In this document: positions 35,363 to 44,294 of the stretch, one piece after another
Numbering within the stretch: position 1 is the first letter of the stretch
How the letters are laid out: each line of letters starts with the position of its first letter
Source of the DNA: an uncultured Bacilli bacterium
GTDB lineage: Bacteria; Bacillota_I; Bacilli_A; RF39; UBA660
Length of the DNA: 64,000 nucleotides
Assembly: GCA_934085565.1 (NCBI GenBank)
Contig: CAKOHG010000002.1
Location: forward strand, 162,444-226,443
Reading direction: 5' to 3'
Notes under the pieces: generated by a model
Databases searched by the model: none
What the model was told of the DNA's origin: nothing
What the model saw: only the letters and a program-made list of their open reading frames with translations
Translations under genes and position numbers: made by a program

Positions 35363-36840
35363 AAAAGGTTATTGGTCCAGATGAATTAAAAATAAAAATA
35401 AAGGAAGCCTTAGAACTTCTTTGTGATACCGTTTCTAAAACTTTAGGACCATCTGGAAATAATATTTTGCTAGATACCAAAGATTTAGCTCCTTTTATTA
35501 CGAATGATGGTGTTACGATTGCCTCTTCTATTTCTTCTTCTGATGAGGCAACGGAAGCTCTTTTAGAAATTATTAAAGAAGCCAGTATGAAAACAAATGA
35601 AATGGTAGGAGATGGCACTACAACGACACTGGTTTTATTAAAAGCTATTTATGATTTGGGGTTGAGAGAAATAGAAAATGGGACGAGTTTATATAATTTA
35701 AAAAAAATTTGGCATGACGAGCTAAAAAAAATCTTAGACGAAATAGAACAAAAAAGTAGAAAGCCGACTACAAGTGATTTATATCAAATAGCGTATTCAG
35801 CTTGTAATGATGAAGTATTAAGCAAGGTTTCGGTGGACGCGATTTTGAAAGTTAAAACAAAAAATGCTATTAAAATATTAGCAAGTCAAACGAAAGAAAC
35901 TTATTTTGATTATGTGAATGGTTATGTTCTTAATAGTTTTTTATCTCATGAATATTTTTTAAATGGGGATGATAAAATTGAAATTCCTCATCCTTACGTC
36001 TTAATTTATAAGGGCTTTTTGGATAGTTTGGAAGAAATATCTTCCGTGATAAATCCTTTTTTAGGAGATAAAGAATCTATTATTCTTATGACAGAGGGGT
36101 ATTCTAAAGAGTTAAAGGAAACTTGTCTTTCATTATATTATGAGAAAAAAGCCTATATTTATCTTTTAGAACTTCCAACCTATGATAGTATGTTGTTTGA
36201 ACTTTATAAAGATTTAGAAAGTTTACTTAATTTTAACGATGATGTAAGTCGTCTAAAAGAAGTCGTCTTTACAAGAGAAGAAACTATTTTGTTTTCAAAT
36301 CAAGATACCAATAAAAGGAAAGAAGAATTAGAAAAAGAAATTTTAACGTGTCGTTCTAATTATCAAAAAGAAGATTTGCAAAGAAGACTTTCTATGCTAG
36401 AAACGGGCTTATGTACTATTTATGTTGGTGGTTATACAGAGGTTGAAATAAAAGAAAAAATCATGCGTTTAGAAGACGCGTTATGTTCCTTAGAAGTTTC
36501 CTTTCTAGGGGTTAATATTGGTAGTGGTGTTACTTTATACCAAATTAAAAATGAAAATAAAAATTTATTATTAAGTGAGATTTTAGATATTCCTTTAAAA
36601 CAAATTATCTTAAATAATGGGATTTCTAATTTAGAGTTAGAAAAACACTTAGAGAAAAATGAAATTTATAATTTTACCTTAGAAAAATGGGAAGATATGA
36701 ATTTAACAAATGTTTTAGATGCAACAAAGGTATGTACCACTTCTTTACAAAATGCTTTTTCAATTGCACTTATGCTTCTTAATTTATCTTTTTTAGTTAT
36801 TAATGTAGATGAGAAAACAGATAAAAATAAAGAACTTTAA
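35359..36840 (+). CDS. Divergent GroEL-like chaperonin
   Basis: 493 residues, a full-length but distant Hsp60. Equatorial motifs are kept: TLGPSGNNILL, ITNDGVTIA, the nucleotide loop GDGTTTT (residues 83-89) and LEDAL, so the Asp residues matching E. coli D52, D87 and D398 are present. GGGVAL is changed to GSGVTL. The apical domain (from about 180) is poorly conserved where substrate and GroES bind, and the GGM tail is missing. No groES lies nearby and no CIRCE element precedes it. It overlaps the repair gene upstream by four bases. It may be a specialised chaperonin, or the only GroEL of a lineage with rapid change; the sequence here cannot decide. Confidence 0.85.
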   Translation: MKKVIGPDELKIKIKEALELLCDTVSKTLGPSGNNILLDTKDLAPFITNDGVTIASSISSSDEATEALLEIIKEASMKTNEMVGDGTTTTLVLLKAIYDLGLREIENGTSLYNLKKIWHDELKKILDEIEQKSRKPTTSDLYQIAYSACNDEVLSKVSVDAILKVKTKNAIKILASQTKETYFDYVNGYVLNSFLSHEYFLNGDDKIEIPHPYVLIYKGFLDSLEEISSVINPFLGDKESIILMTEGYSKELKETCLSLYYEKKAYIYLLELPTYDSMLFELYKDLESLLNFNDDVSRLKEVVFTREETILFSNQDTNKRKEELEKEILTCRSNYQKEDLQRRLSMLETGLCTIYVGGYTEVEIKEKIMRLEDALCSLEVSFLGVNIGSGVTLYQIKNENKNLLLSEILDIPLKQIILNNGISNLELEKHLEKNEIYNFTLEKWEDMNLTNVLDATKVCTTSLQNAFSIALMLLNLSFLVINVDEKTDKNKEL

Positions 36841-36904
36841 AGAGAGATGTCAAGAATATGTTAAAATTATTTTTTGTTTTCTAGTATTTTTTAATCGTGT
36901 AAGT

Positions 36905-36910
36905 TATAAT
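36905..36910 (+). promoter_or_regulatory. -10 element for the membrane-anchored protein
   Basis: TATAAT, overlapping the most upstream in-frame ATG of the next gene, which argues against that ATG as the start. No good -35. Confidence 0.45.
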
Positions 36911-36932
36911 GGTAATGAAAGGTAGTGAAAGT

Positions 36933-37730
36933 GTGAAAAAAAATGGGTGGTTAATTTTAGGATGTTGCATTATTTGTCTAGCTATAGGTGTAGCTTTTGG
37001 AGTTTTCTGGACGAAATCACAAGAAAAAAATAACAATAATAGTGATACTATTACCACAGATACTAATACTCCTAGCGTGGATAAAAAAGAAGAAGAAGAG
37101 AAAATAACTTGTCAAGATTGTCAAAATAGTATTGATGTTGATTATATGTCTTTACAACAAAATGATATTTCTGCTAGAATTTTACTAGGTAATAAAATTC
37201 ATAACTTAAATATTAGTTTAGAAGCAAGTAATAATAGTATTGGATTTGAAAAAGTCACATTAGATGGCAAAACATTTAAAGAAGTGTATCCTGTAGATAG
37301 TGTGAAAAGTGTTTATGTTATTGATAACAGTGTATTAATGTTACATATTTCTGGAAGTGATATTAGAAATGATAGCTTTGTCTTTTTTGATAGTAACATG
37401 AAAGAATTAAATGTTGATATGACTTTGGATTCAAATTATCCTGTTTCAATGGTTGCTGGGAATGCTAGTGGTACAAATTATGTAACGGTTAGTGAAAATA
37501 AAATCATAATTACTGGTACTAGAAAAAATCATGGTCCTTCAATTGTGAACGAGAATAATGAAGCGATAGAATATTGTGAGGGTAATATGGTAAAAAATGA
37601 TTTTTTAAAGAGTCATAATGGTGAAGTGATATCAGCACAATATGAAATTGATTATTTAGGAAACAATCAATTTTCTAAAGCTAAAAAAATTAAAACATTA
37701 GAAATTGTAACAGACACTTTATGCAGTTAA
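36933..37730 (+). CDS. Membrane-anchored protein of unknown function, 265 residues
   Basis: A single N-terminal membrane helix (GWLILGCCIICLAIGVAFGV), then an Asn/Asp/Thr/Glu-rich linker and a beta-rich domain with a CQDCQN motif just after it; the bulk should lie outside the cell. I do not recognise the domain. I chose a GTG at 36933 with AAAGG upstream because the earlier ATGs (36909, 36915) coincide with the -10 element or the probable transcription start. Ends with a terminator, so it is probably monocistronic. Confidence 0.65.
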   Translation: MKKNGWLILGCCIICLAIGVAFGVFWTKSQEKNNNNSDTITTDTNTPSVDKKEEEEKITCQDCQNSIDVDYMSLQQNDISARILLGNKIHNLNISLEASNNSIGFEKVTLDGKTFKEVYPVDSVKSVYVIDNSVLMLHISGSDIRNDSFVFFDSNMKELNVDMTLDSNYPVSMVAGNASGTNYVTVSENKIIITGTRKNHGPSIVNENNEAIEYCEGNMVKNDFLKSHNGEVISAQYEIDYLGNNQFSKAKKIKTLEIVTDTLCS

Positions 37731-37737
37731 TAAAAAT

Positions 37738-37765
37738 AGATACCTAAAGAGGTGTCTTATTTTTA
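37738..37765 (+). terminator. Terminator of the membrane-anchored protein gene
   Basis: AGATACC / GGTGTCT stem followed by T-rich bases. Confidence 0.75.
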
Positions 37766-37768
37766 AAT

Positions 37769-37797
37769 TTGCAAAACAAGTTAAAATATCTTATAAT
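37769..37797 (+). promoter_or_regulatory. Promoter of engB
   Basis: TTGCAA, 17 bases, TATAAT, 19 bases before the start. Confidence 0.8.
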
Positions 37798-37816
37798 ATA
37801 CCCACAGGTGATGTAT

Positions 37817-38410
37817 ATGAAAATTGATTTTGTAGAACTTACTCATGTTGCAGTAAGACAAAGTCAGTACCCCGAACCTTTTAAAAAAGAATTTTTATTA
37901 GTAGGTAGAAGTAATGTTGGTAAAAGTAGTTTTATTAATGCTTTAATTGGGCGTAAAAACTACGCGCGTACTTCTAGTAAACCTGGTAAAACTCAAACTC
38001 TTAATTTTTATGATATTAATCATGATTTTTATTTAGTTGATGTACCTGGTTATGGTTATTCTAAATTATCAAAAGATAATGATAAAAAAATAGGCTTAAT
38101 GATTGAAGAATATTTAAAAAAACGTAAAAATTTAAATCATGTTTTTATGCTTATTGACTATCGTCATAAACCAACAGAAGATGATATTATGATGTATAAT
38201 TTCTTACAGTATTACCATATTCCTATTACTATCATCGCGACTAAGTATGATAAAGTAAATATGTCTATGAGAGCTAAACAAGATAAAATTATAAAAGAAA
38301 CATTGAAACTTGAAGATGATTTTGTTCGCTTTTCAGCCGTAACTAAAAAAGGTAGAGAAGAAGTCTATAAAATAATTAATTCTTATTTAATTGATACACT
38401 TGATATTTAA
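37817..38410 (+). CDS. engB: Ribosome-assembly GTPase EngB (YsxC/YihA)
   Basis: 197 residues, standard. G motifs: GRSNVGKSS (G1), T in SSKPGKTQT (G2), DVPGYG (G3), TKYDK (G4) and SAVTKKG (G5). It helps assemble the 50S subunit and is usually essential. ATG at 37817 has AGGTG at the right distance; the frame upstream (from 37769) includes the promoter. Confidence 0.96.
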   Translation: MKIDFVELTHVAVRQSQYPEPFKKEFLLVGRSNVGKSSFINALIGRKNYARTSSKPGKTQTLNFYDINHDFYLVDVPGYGYSKLSKDNDKKIGLMIEEYLKKRKNLNHVFMLIDYRHKPTEDDIMMYNFLQYYHIPITIIATKYDKVNMSMRAKQDKIIKETLKLEDDFVRFSAVTKKGREEVYKIINSYLIDTLDI

Positions 38411-38470
38411 ATATCTTTATGGTAAATTTATTCATGTGAAATAAAGATACAAAGAAATTGGAGGAACTTT

Positions 38471-38689
38471 ATGTTAGAAACAATATTACTTATCATTTCT
38501 GTTTTACTTATTGTTTTAGTACTTTTACAAAGCAATAAAGCCAGTGATGCCGGTCAAATTATTAATTCAGCAAATGATCGTTTATTTGGTGTAGTGAAAG
38601 AAAGAGGCATGGAATTATTTATTACAAGATTAACGGCTTGTTTAGGTGTGCTATTTATGGTTATTTCTTTCATCTTATATATAAAGTAG
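38471..38689 (+). CDS. secG: Protein translocase subunit SecG
   Basis: 72 residues with two hydrophobic helices joined by a loop that carries the SecG pattern LLQSNKASDAGQIIN. It is the small accessory subunit of SecYEG. TTGGAGG precedes the ATG. Followed by its own terminator and then rnr, the Bacillus order. Confidence 0.93.
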   Translation: MLETILLIISVLLIVLVLLQSNKASDAGQIINSANDRLFGVVKERGMELFITRLTACLGVLFMVISFILYIK

Positions 38690-38720
38690 ATTCGAATAAT
38701 TTATTCGAATTTATTTTTTT
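38690..38720 (+). terminator. Terminator of secG
   Basis: Perfect ATTCGAATAA / TTATTCGAAT stem followed by a T-rich run. Confidence 0.8.
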
Positions 38721-38774
38721 ATTGTCGATAAAACAAAAAGAAAGTATAATAAGGATAGGATATAAGGTGAAAAT

Positions 38775-40907
38775 ATGAAAAAACAAGTGTTAGAAACTTT
38801 AAAAAAAGAATATGATGCAAAAACATTATTACAAATAAATGATTTAATGGGTTTTGAAACCAGTGAAGAATTAAAAGATCTACAAGATGTTTTAGAAGAA
38901 CTCGTAAAAGATTATGTTGTCTATAAAACTAAAAAGGATAAATATATCTTACTTGCTAATTGTCCTAGTTTAAAAATTGGTAAATATCAAGCTAATAAAA
39001 AAGGTTTTGGTTTTGTTCTCTTAAGTAAAGAAGACGATTTATATATCAGTGGCGAAAACTCTAATGGAGCTATTGATGGAGATATTGTTTTAGCGGAAGT
39101 TTTAAATAAAGGAATAAAACCTGAAGGACATATTATTAAAATTATTGAAAGAAATCTTCATAATTTAGTTGGTGAAATTGTTTCCTTTAAAAAAGGCTTA
39201 GGCTTAAAATTAGATGACGAAAGACTAGATTTAAATATAAAATTAGATAAAAAAAGTTTACAAGGTTGTGTAGTAGGACATAAAGTTTTAGTAAAACTAA
39301 CAAAGGAAATTGGAAGAAAAAAATATTTAGGAGAAGTCATTAAAATTTTAGGACATAAAGACGATCCAGGCACAGATATTTTAAGTATAGCTTATAAATA
39401 CGGTATTGAACCTGATTTTAGTGAAGAAACCAAAGAAGAATTATTATCTTTACCAGAAGAAGTATCACCCTCTGACTTAATTGGTCGTCGTAATTTAACA
39501 GACAAAATGATATTCACGATTGATGGAGAGCATACAAAAGATATTGATGATGCCATTTCTTTAGAAAAAGATGGTTCTAATTACATTTTGGGTGTTCATA
39601 TTGCCGATGTTTCTAACTATGTCAAAGAAAATACAGGACTTGGTAATGACGCTTATGAAAGAGGCACTTCTAATTATCTTGCTAATACAGTTATTCCTAT
39701 GTTACCTCACCAATTATCAAATGGCATTTGTTCTTTAAATGAAGGAGTCATAAGACTTACGATGAGTTGTGTGATGACTATTAACGAAAAAGGCAAAGTT
39801 ATTGATTATGATATTTTTGAATCTTATATTAAAAGCAGTAAAAAAATGACTTATGAAGCTGTCAATGATATTTTAATGCGTGATATTATTCCTGATGGTT
39901 ATGAACCTTTTGCAGATACTTTAAAAGAAATGAATGTTTTAGCTCATATTTTACGGAAAGAAAAAATGAGTCGTGGCTACATTGATTTTAATTTAGATGA
40001 ACCTGAGATTATTCAAGATGAAAATGGTAAAGCCATTGATATCGTAAGAGTTGTAAGAGAAGATGGCGAAAAAATGATAGAAGACTTTATGATCGCTGCC
40101 AATGAAACGGTTGCTTCTCATATTTACAACATGGATTTACCGTTTATCTATCGTGTTCATGGAGCCCCTAATAGTGATAAAATCGATGATTTTACTAATT
40201 TATTAAAAGCTTTAGGTTATACTTTAAAAACAAGAACTCTTGATATGACACCTAAAACAATGCAAAATATTTTGGAAGAATTAGATGATAAACCAGAATT
40301 TAAAATTTTATCTTCTCTTCTTTTAAGAAGTATGAGAAAAGCTGAATATTCTAAAGAAAATATTGGTCACTTTGGTTTGGCTTCTAAAGCTTATACGCAT
40401 TTTACAAGCCCTATTAGAAGATTTCCAGATTTGACGGTTCATCGTTTATTAAAAAAATATTTAGTTGAAAAAGATTTTTCAATGTCTACCATTAACTATT
40501 TAAATAACGCCCTTGTTTCTATCGCAGAACATTCTAGTGAAAGAGAAGTAGCCGCTCAAAATGCTGAACGGGATGTTGATGATATGAAAATGGCAGAATA
40601 TATGGAAAGCCATGTTGGTGAAATTTATGATGGTGTTATTAGTTCTGTTACTAGTTTTGGTTTCTTTGTCGAACTTCCTAATTTAATTGAAGGACTTGTT
40701 CATGTTAACTCTTTAAAAGGTGATTACTTTAATTATGTACCTGAATTACTATCTTTAATAGGTAATGCAACTAAAAAAACATATCGTATTGGTGATAAAG
40801 TAAAAGTAAAATGTGTTGGTGCTAGTAAAGAAAGAGCTATGATTGATTTTGAGGTCGTTAAAGAAGAAAAAGATACTTTAAAAAAGAAACCGAAGTCAGC
40901 AAAATAA
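38775..40907 (+). CDS. rnr: Ribonuclease R
   Basis: 710 residues. Order: N-terminal helix-turn-helix, cold-shock domains (KKGFGFVLLSKEDDLYI), the RNB catalytic domain with DGEHTKDIDDAISLE (the Asp residues that bind Mg2+), and an S1 domain near the end (GVISSVTSFGFFVELPN). It degrades structured RNA from the 3' end and works with SmpB/tmRNA in quality control. Located between secG and smpB as in Bacillus. Confidence 0.97.
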   Translation: MKKQVLETLKKEYDAKTLLQINDLMGFETSEELKDLQDVLEELVKDYVVYKTKKDKYILLANCPSLKIGKYQANKKGFGFVLLSKEDDLYISGENSNGAIDGDIVLAEVLNKGIKPEGHIIKIIERNLHNLVGEIVSFKKGLGLKLDDERLDLNIKLDKKSLQGCVVGHKVLVKLTKEIGRKKYLGEVIKILGHKDDPGTDILSIAYKYGIEPDFSEETKEELLSLPEEVSPSDLIGRRNLTDKMIFTIDGEHTKDIDDAISLEKDGSNYILGVHIADVSNYVKENTGLGNDAYERGTSNYLANTVIPMLPHQLSNGICSLNEGVIRLTMSCVMTINEKGKVIDYDIFESYIKSSKKMTYEAVNDILMRDIIPDGYEPFADTLKEMNVLAHILRKEKMSRGYIDFNLDEPEIIQDENGKAIDIVRVVREDGEKMIEDFMIAANETVASHIYNMDLPFIYRVHGAPNSDKIDDFTNLLKALGYTLKTRTLDMTPKTMQNILEELDDKPEFKILSSLLLRSMRKAEYSKENIGHFGLASKAYTHFTSPIRRFPDLTVHRLLKKYLVEKDFSMSTINYLNNALVSIAEHSSEREVAAQNAERDVDDMKMAEYMESHVGEIYDGVISSVTSFGFFVELPNLIEGLVHVNSLKGDYFNYVPELLSLIGNATKKTYRIGDKVKVKCVGASKERAMIDFEVVKEEKDTLKKKPKSAK

Positions 40908-40923
40908 TATTCGATGTATTTTT

Positions 40924-40953
40924 AAGAAGGTAACGAGATTATCTTCTTTTTTT
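40924..40953 (+). terminator. Terminator of rnr
   Basis: AAGAAG / CTTCTT stem followed by a T run. Confidence 0.7.
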
Positions 40954-41062
40954 AATTTTTACCAATAAAAAGACTTTTATTCAAAAATTTGATACAATAA
41001 AGTTACAAGGCAGTTTTAAAAATATATAGCTAGATTTAGAAAAAGGTACAGGTGGATAATTT

Positions 41063-41491
41063 ATGGAAATAAAAAATAAAAAAGCATACTTTGATTATGA
41101 AATCTTAAAAGAATATGAAGCAGGATTAGAGCTTTTTGGTACAGAAATAAAAAGTATTCGAAAAGGTTCTGTTGATTTAAGAGACTCTTTTGTTACTATT
41201 AAAGATAATGAAGCTTATATTTTAAATATGTATGTTGCTAAATATGACGAAGGTAATCGTTTCAATCATGATGAAAGAAGAACAAGAAAATTACTATTAC
41301 ATAAAGCAGAAATTAAAAAACTTAAAGAAGCTCGTCAAGAAGATGGAATAAGTATCATTCCTTTAAAGGTGTATATTAAAAAGAATCACGCGAAAGTGTT
41401 AATTGGTCTTGCCAAAGGTAAAAAACTTTATGATAAACGTGAAAGTATCAAAAAAAGAGATTTAGAAAGAGAACAAAAAAGACAATTTTAA
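41063..41491 (+). CDS. smpB: SsrA-binding protein SmpB
   Basis: 142 residues, standard. It has NKKAYFDYEILKEYEAGLEL, GTEIKSIRKGSVDLRDSF and the C-terminal KRESIKKRDLEREQKR that replaces the codon-anticodon helix in the ribosome. It needs tmRNA (ssrA). The space just downstream, where ssrA often lies, holds a different small RNA. Confidence 0.97.
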   Translation: MEIKNKKAYFDYEILKEYEAGLELFGTEIKSIRKGSVDLRDSFVTIKDNEAYILNMYVAKYDEGNRFNHDERRTRKLLLHKAEIKKLKEARQEDGISIIPLKVYIKKNHAKVLIGLAKGKKLYDKRESIKKRDLEREQKRQF

Positions 41492-41492
41492 C

Positions 41493-41521
41493 TTGTAAAT
41501 AAAAAACATCTTTGTTATGAT
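41493..41521 (+). promoter_or_regulatory. Promoter of the small RNA upstream of cysS
   Basis: TTGTAA, a 17-base spacer, TATGAT with TG one base before it: strong promoter. It begins two bases after smpB ends. Confidence 0.75.
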
Positions 41522-41528
41522 AATAGCT

Positions 41529-41689
41529 GTGATGAGGAAAAAGATAAATAAATGTTTTAAAAAATGGCCATTTAAATAAGCAAAATTTTATTGCTCCTTA
41601 AAATCACACATTAATTCAAAAAATCTTAACTTGGTCAAAGCATGTTAAGCTAGAAAATAGTTCTTCGTTAGAGAGGAACTATTTTTTTT
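41529..41689 (+). ncRNA. Candidate small structured RNA, about 160 nt
   Basis: A stand-alone unit with its own promoter and terminator and no open frame of note. From the probable first base, TGTGAT-GAGGA pairs with TCCTT-(AAA)-ATCACA (41528-41608), enclosing an AAATGGCCATTT palindrome and a small AGCAA / TTGCT stem. A second hairpin, CTTAAC / GTTAAG (41625-41649), precedes the terminator. It lacks the tRNA-like end, so it is not tmRNA, and does not resemble SRP RNA or a T-box. cysS has a separate promoter after it. Confidence 0.55.
41654..41689 (+). terminator. Terminator of the small RNA
   Basis: Ten-base-pair stem AAAATAGTTC / GAACTATTTT and a T run, ending 52 bases before cysS. Confidence 0.85.
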
Positions 41690-41709
41690 ATGAGTAGCAT
41701 AAAATGTGG

Positions 41710-41715
41710 TATAAT
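41710..41715 (+). promoter_or_regulatory. Extended -10 promoter of cysS
   Basis: TGGTATAAT lies between the small RNA terminator and cysS, so cysS can be transcribed on its own. Confidence 0.65.
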
Positions 41716-41740
41716 ACTCACTAAGAAAAGGCGGGATTAG

Positions 41741-43129
41741 ATGAAAATTTATAATACACTCACAAGAAAAGTAGAAACTTTTATTCCTCATGAAGAAGGA
41801 AAAGTTAAAATGTATACTTGTGGTCCAACCGTATACAATTATGCCCATATTGGTAATTTAAGAACCTATATTTTTGAAGATATTTTAGAAAAGACTTTAA
41901 ATTATTTAGGTTATAAAGTAACAAGATGTATGAATATTACAGATGTAGGACACTTAACGAGTGATTCTGATTCTGGAGAAGATAAAATGGTCAAAGGAGC
42001 CAAAAAGGAACATAAAACAGTTTTAGATATTGCTAAATTTTATACGGAAGCTTTTAAAAGTGATACGGCTAAGTTAAATATTAAGTGGCCTGAAATTGTA
42101 TCTCCTGCGACTGAAAATATTGAAATGTATTTTGAAATTATTAGTAAGCTTTTAAAAGAAGGTTATGCTTACGAAAGTGGAGGTAATATTTATTTTGATA
42201 CTTCAAAGCTAAAAGACTATTATTGCCTTACCAATCACAAAGCTGATGAAATGGTTGTTGGTGCTAGAGAAAGTGTCTTAGAAGATAGTAATAAAAAAAA
42301 TCAAGCTGACTTTGTTCTTTGGTTTACAAAATCAAAATTTGAAAGACAAGAACTTAAATGGGAAAGTCCCTGGGGAGTAGGATACCCTGGTTGGCATATT
42401 GAATGTAGTGGGATTTCTATTAAAAATTTAGGTGAGTATTTAGATATTCACTGTGGTGGTGTGGATAACATTTTCCCACATCATACAAATGAAATTGCGC
42501 AAAGTGAAGCTTTCTTAGGTCATAAATGGTGCTCTTACTGGGTGCACGGTGAACATTTAAATGATGAAACAGGTAAAATGAGTAAAAGTAAAGGTGACTT
42601 TTTAACGGTTTCTCTTTTGGAGAGCAAAGGATATGATCCTTTAGTATATCGTTTTATGTGTTTAAATAGCCACTATCGTAAACAATTGTTATTTAGTTAT
42701 GACATTTTAGATAATATGACTCAAAGTTATCATAAATTAAAAAATAAAATTGCAACTTTAACTAAAGAAGGAAGAGTAGATGAGGCCTCTTACCAATTAT
42801 TTGATGAAAAGTTTAAGAGTTATATTGCTGATGATTTAAATACTGCAAATGCTATTTCCCTTATTTATGAGTTATTAAAAAGTGAAGTAAATGAAAAAAC
42901 AAAATATGAACTTATTAAAGCTTGGGATAGTGTCTTATCACTTAACTTATTAAACGAAAAAGAATTAGATGAAGATTTAAAAAAGTTTATTGAAACTAAA
43001 ATAGAAGAACGCCAAGAAGCCAAGAAAAATAAAGATTTTGCAACAGCAGATAAAATAAGAGATGAGTTAGAACAACGTGGAATTTTACTTAAAGATACAA
43101 GAGATGGTGTTACTTATGAATTAATATAG
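41741..43129 (+). CDS. cysS: Cysteinyl-tRNA synthetase
   Basis: 462 residues, class I. CGPTVYNYAHIGN carries the zinc-binding Cys and HIGH signature near residue 28-40; WHIECSGIS, then HHTNEIAQSEA supply the other zinc ligands; KMSKSKG is the second signature. No T-box precedes it. GGCGGGA ribosome binding site. It stands alone with its own terminator. Confidence 0.97.
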   Translation: MKIYNTLTRKVETFIPHEEGKVKMYTCGPTVYNYAHIGNLRTYIFEDILEKTLNYLGYKVTRCMNITDVGHLTSDSDSGEDKMVKGAKKEHKTVLDIAKFYTEAFKSDTAKLNIKWPEIVSPATENIEMYFEIISKLLKEGYAYESGGNIYFDTSKLKDYYCLTNHKADEMVVGARESVLEDSNKKNQADFVLWFTKSKFERQELKWESPWGVGYPGWHIECSGISIKNLGEYLDIHCGGVDNIFPHHTNEIAQSEAFLGHKWCSYWVHGEHLNDETGKMSKSKGDFLTVSLLESKGYDPLVYRFMCLNSHYRKQLLFSYDILDNMTQSYHKLKNKIATLTKEGRVDEASYQLFDEKFKSYIADDLNTANAISLIYELLKSEVNEKTKYELIKAWDSVLSLNLLNEKELDEDLKKFIETKIEERQEAKKNKDFATADKIRDELEQRGILLKDTRDGVTYELI

Positions 43130-43151
43130 GCAGAAATGTCTATATTTTTTT
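43124..43151 (+). terminator. Terminator of cysS
   Basis: ATATAG / CTATAT stem with a T run; the left arm includes the cysS stop codon. Confidence 0.65.
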
Positions 43152-43248
43152 GACAAGTTTTGTCGAATAGCTTGCAAGAAATTTTTTTCTGAATAGAATA
43201 AGGGCTACTTTTGTACAAAGGAATAAATTTAAAGAAAGAGGATAAATC

Positions 43249-44109
43249 ATGAATACGAAAGATAAAATAAAGTTTCCCTTACTTAAGGATAAAGTAGCCA
43301 AAAAATTATTTACAGAAAAAAAGGTAGGTTTAGAGTATCTAAGAAAAATCATAAGTCTAGCCATAGGTATTCCTGTAGATATGATAGATAAAGATATTAA
43401 ATTAATACACCCGAATATTGGTGTCAATAAAAACATAGTTAATTCTGAAGCAGATGTAGTTTTAGAAAATAATGAATTTTATGTTAATTTAGAAATTAAT
43501 TATTATAATAATGAAACCAGTGATATTAAAAATGGTTTGTATTTATGTCATTTGCTTTTAAGACAAGTAAAAAATGCTAAAGAATATGAAAATCTAAAAA
43601 AAGTTTATCAAATCAATTTAAATAGTTATGATGCTTTAGGAAAAGAAGAATTTATTTACCATAGTAAACTATATGAAACCAAACATCATATAGAAAGAAG
43701 TGATTTCATAGAAATCATTGATATCAATCTAGAAAAGTTAAGACAAATCGATTATAATACTCTTGTAAAGAGCGAAGATATGACATTAGAAAAAGCATTA
43801 TACCTTTTCGTGTGTGATGATATAGAAAAGTTAAATGCTATTTATGAGGGTGATAAATTAATGAAAAAGTTAATGAAAGAAAACGAAGATTTATTAAAAG
43901 ACTTTGATGCAATGCTTTATTATGACCGAGATAAAATGTTCGAGAATGCTTGCTATGAAAAAGGATATGAAAAAGGTAAACAAGAGGCTACAATTGCCAC
44001 TCGAAAACAACTTGCTAAAGAACTTTTAAAGTTAAATACTCCATTAGAAACAATAATGATAGTTTCTAAACTAAGTAAAGAAGAAATACTAAAGTTAAAA
44101 GATGCATAA
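43249..44109 (+). CDS. PD-(D/E)XK nuclease family protein (Rpn / PDDEXK_2 type)
   Basis: 286 residues. The nuclease core shows EADVVLENNEFYVNLEIN near residue 67-84: Asp, then Glu in an E-x-N context, which fits the PD-(D/E)XK family usually annotated as Rpn or transposase-like. The C-terminal end has the CYEKGYEKGKQEA helix common to the family. Members promote DNA breaks or recombination or act in phage defence, but most are uncharacterised. No inverted repeats or target-site copies flank it. Own promoter candidate (TTGCAA, 16 bases, TAGAAT at 43172-43199). Confidence 0.8.
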   Translation: MNTKDKIKFPLLKDKVAKKLFTEKKVGLEYLRKIISLAIGIPVDMIDKDIKLIHPNIGVNKNIVNSEADVVLENNEFYVNLEINYYNNETSDIKNGLYLCHLLLRQVKNAKEYENLKKVYQINLNSYDALGKEEFIYHSKLYETKHHIERSDFIEIIDINLEKLRQIDYNTLVKSEDMTLEKALYLFVCDDIEKLNAIYEGDKLMKKLMKENEDLLKDFDAMLYYDRDKMFENACYEKGYEKGKQEATIATRKQLAKELLKLNTPLETIMIVSKLSKEEILKLKDA

Positions 44110-44151
44110 AAAGTAACTCAGAAATTATTGTACTTTTCTAAATTATAAAGA

Positions 44152-44178
44152 AAAATTCAGTTTAGGCTGAATTTTTTT
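44152..44178 (+). terminator. Terminator of the PD-(D/E)XK gene
   Basis: AAATTCAG / CTGAATTT stem and T run. Confidence 0.8.
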
Positions 44179-44294
44179 GCTAGTTATCCAAGTTTTTCCT
44201 TTTATTTAGGCAGGTGAAATAGATTTACAATTTTTCATTTTTTTGTTATCATTATAATGATTAGAATAAAAGAAAAATAAGCGAGGTTGATTCT

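Noticed and set aside
41529..41689. tmRNA (ssrA) after smpB
   Set aside because: No tRNA-like acceptor and T-loop ends, no CCA end and no tag-peptide frame; the length is also less than half of a normal tmRNA.
43249..44109. Transposable element
   Set aside because: The gene belongs to a family often labelled transposase, but I found no terminal inverted repeats or target duplication, and it has its own promoter and terminator.
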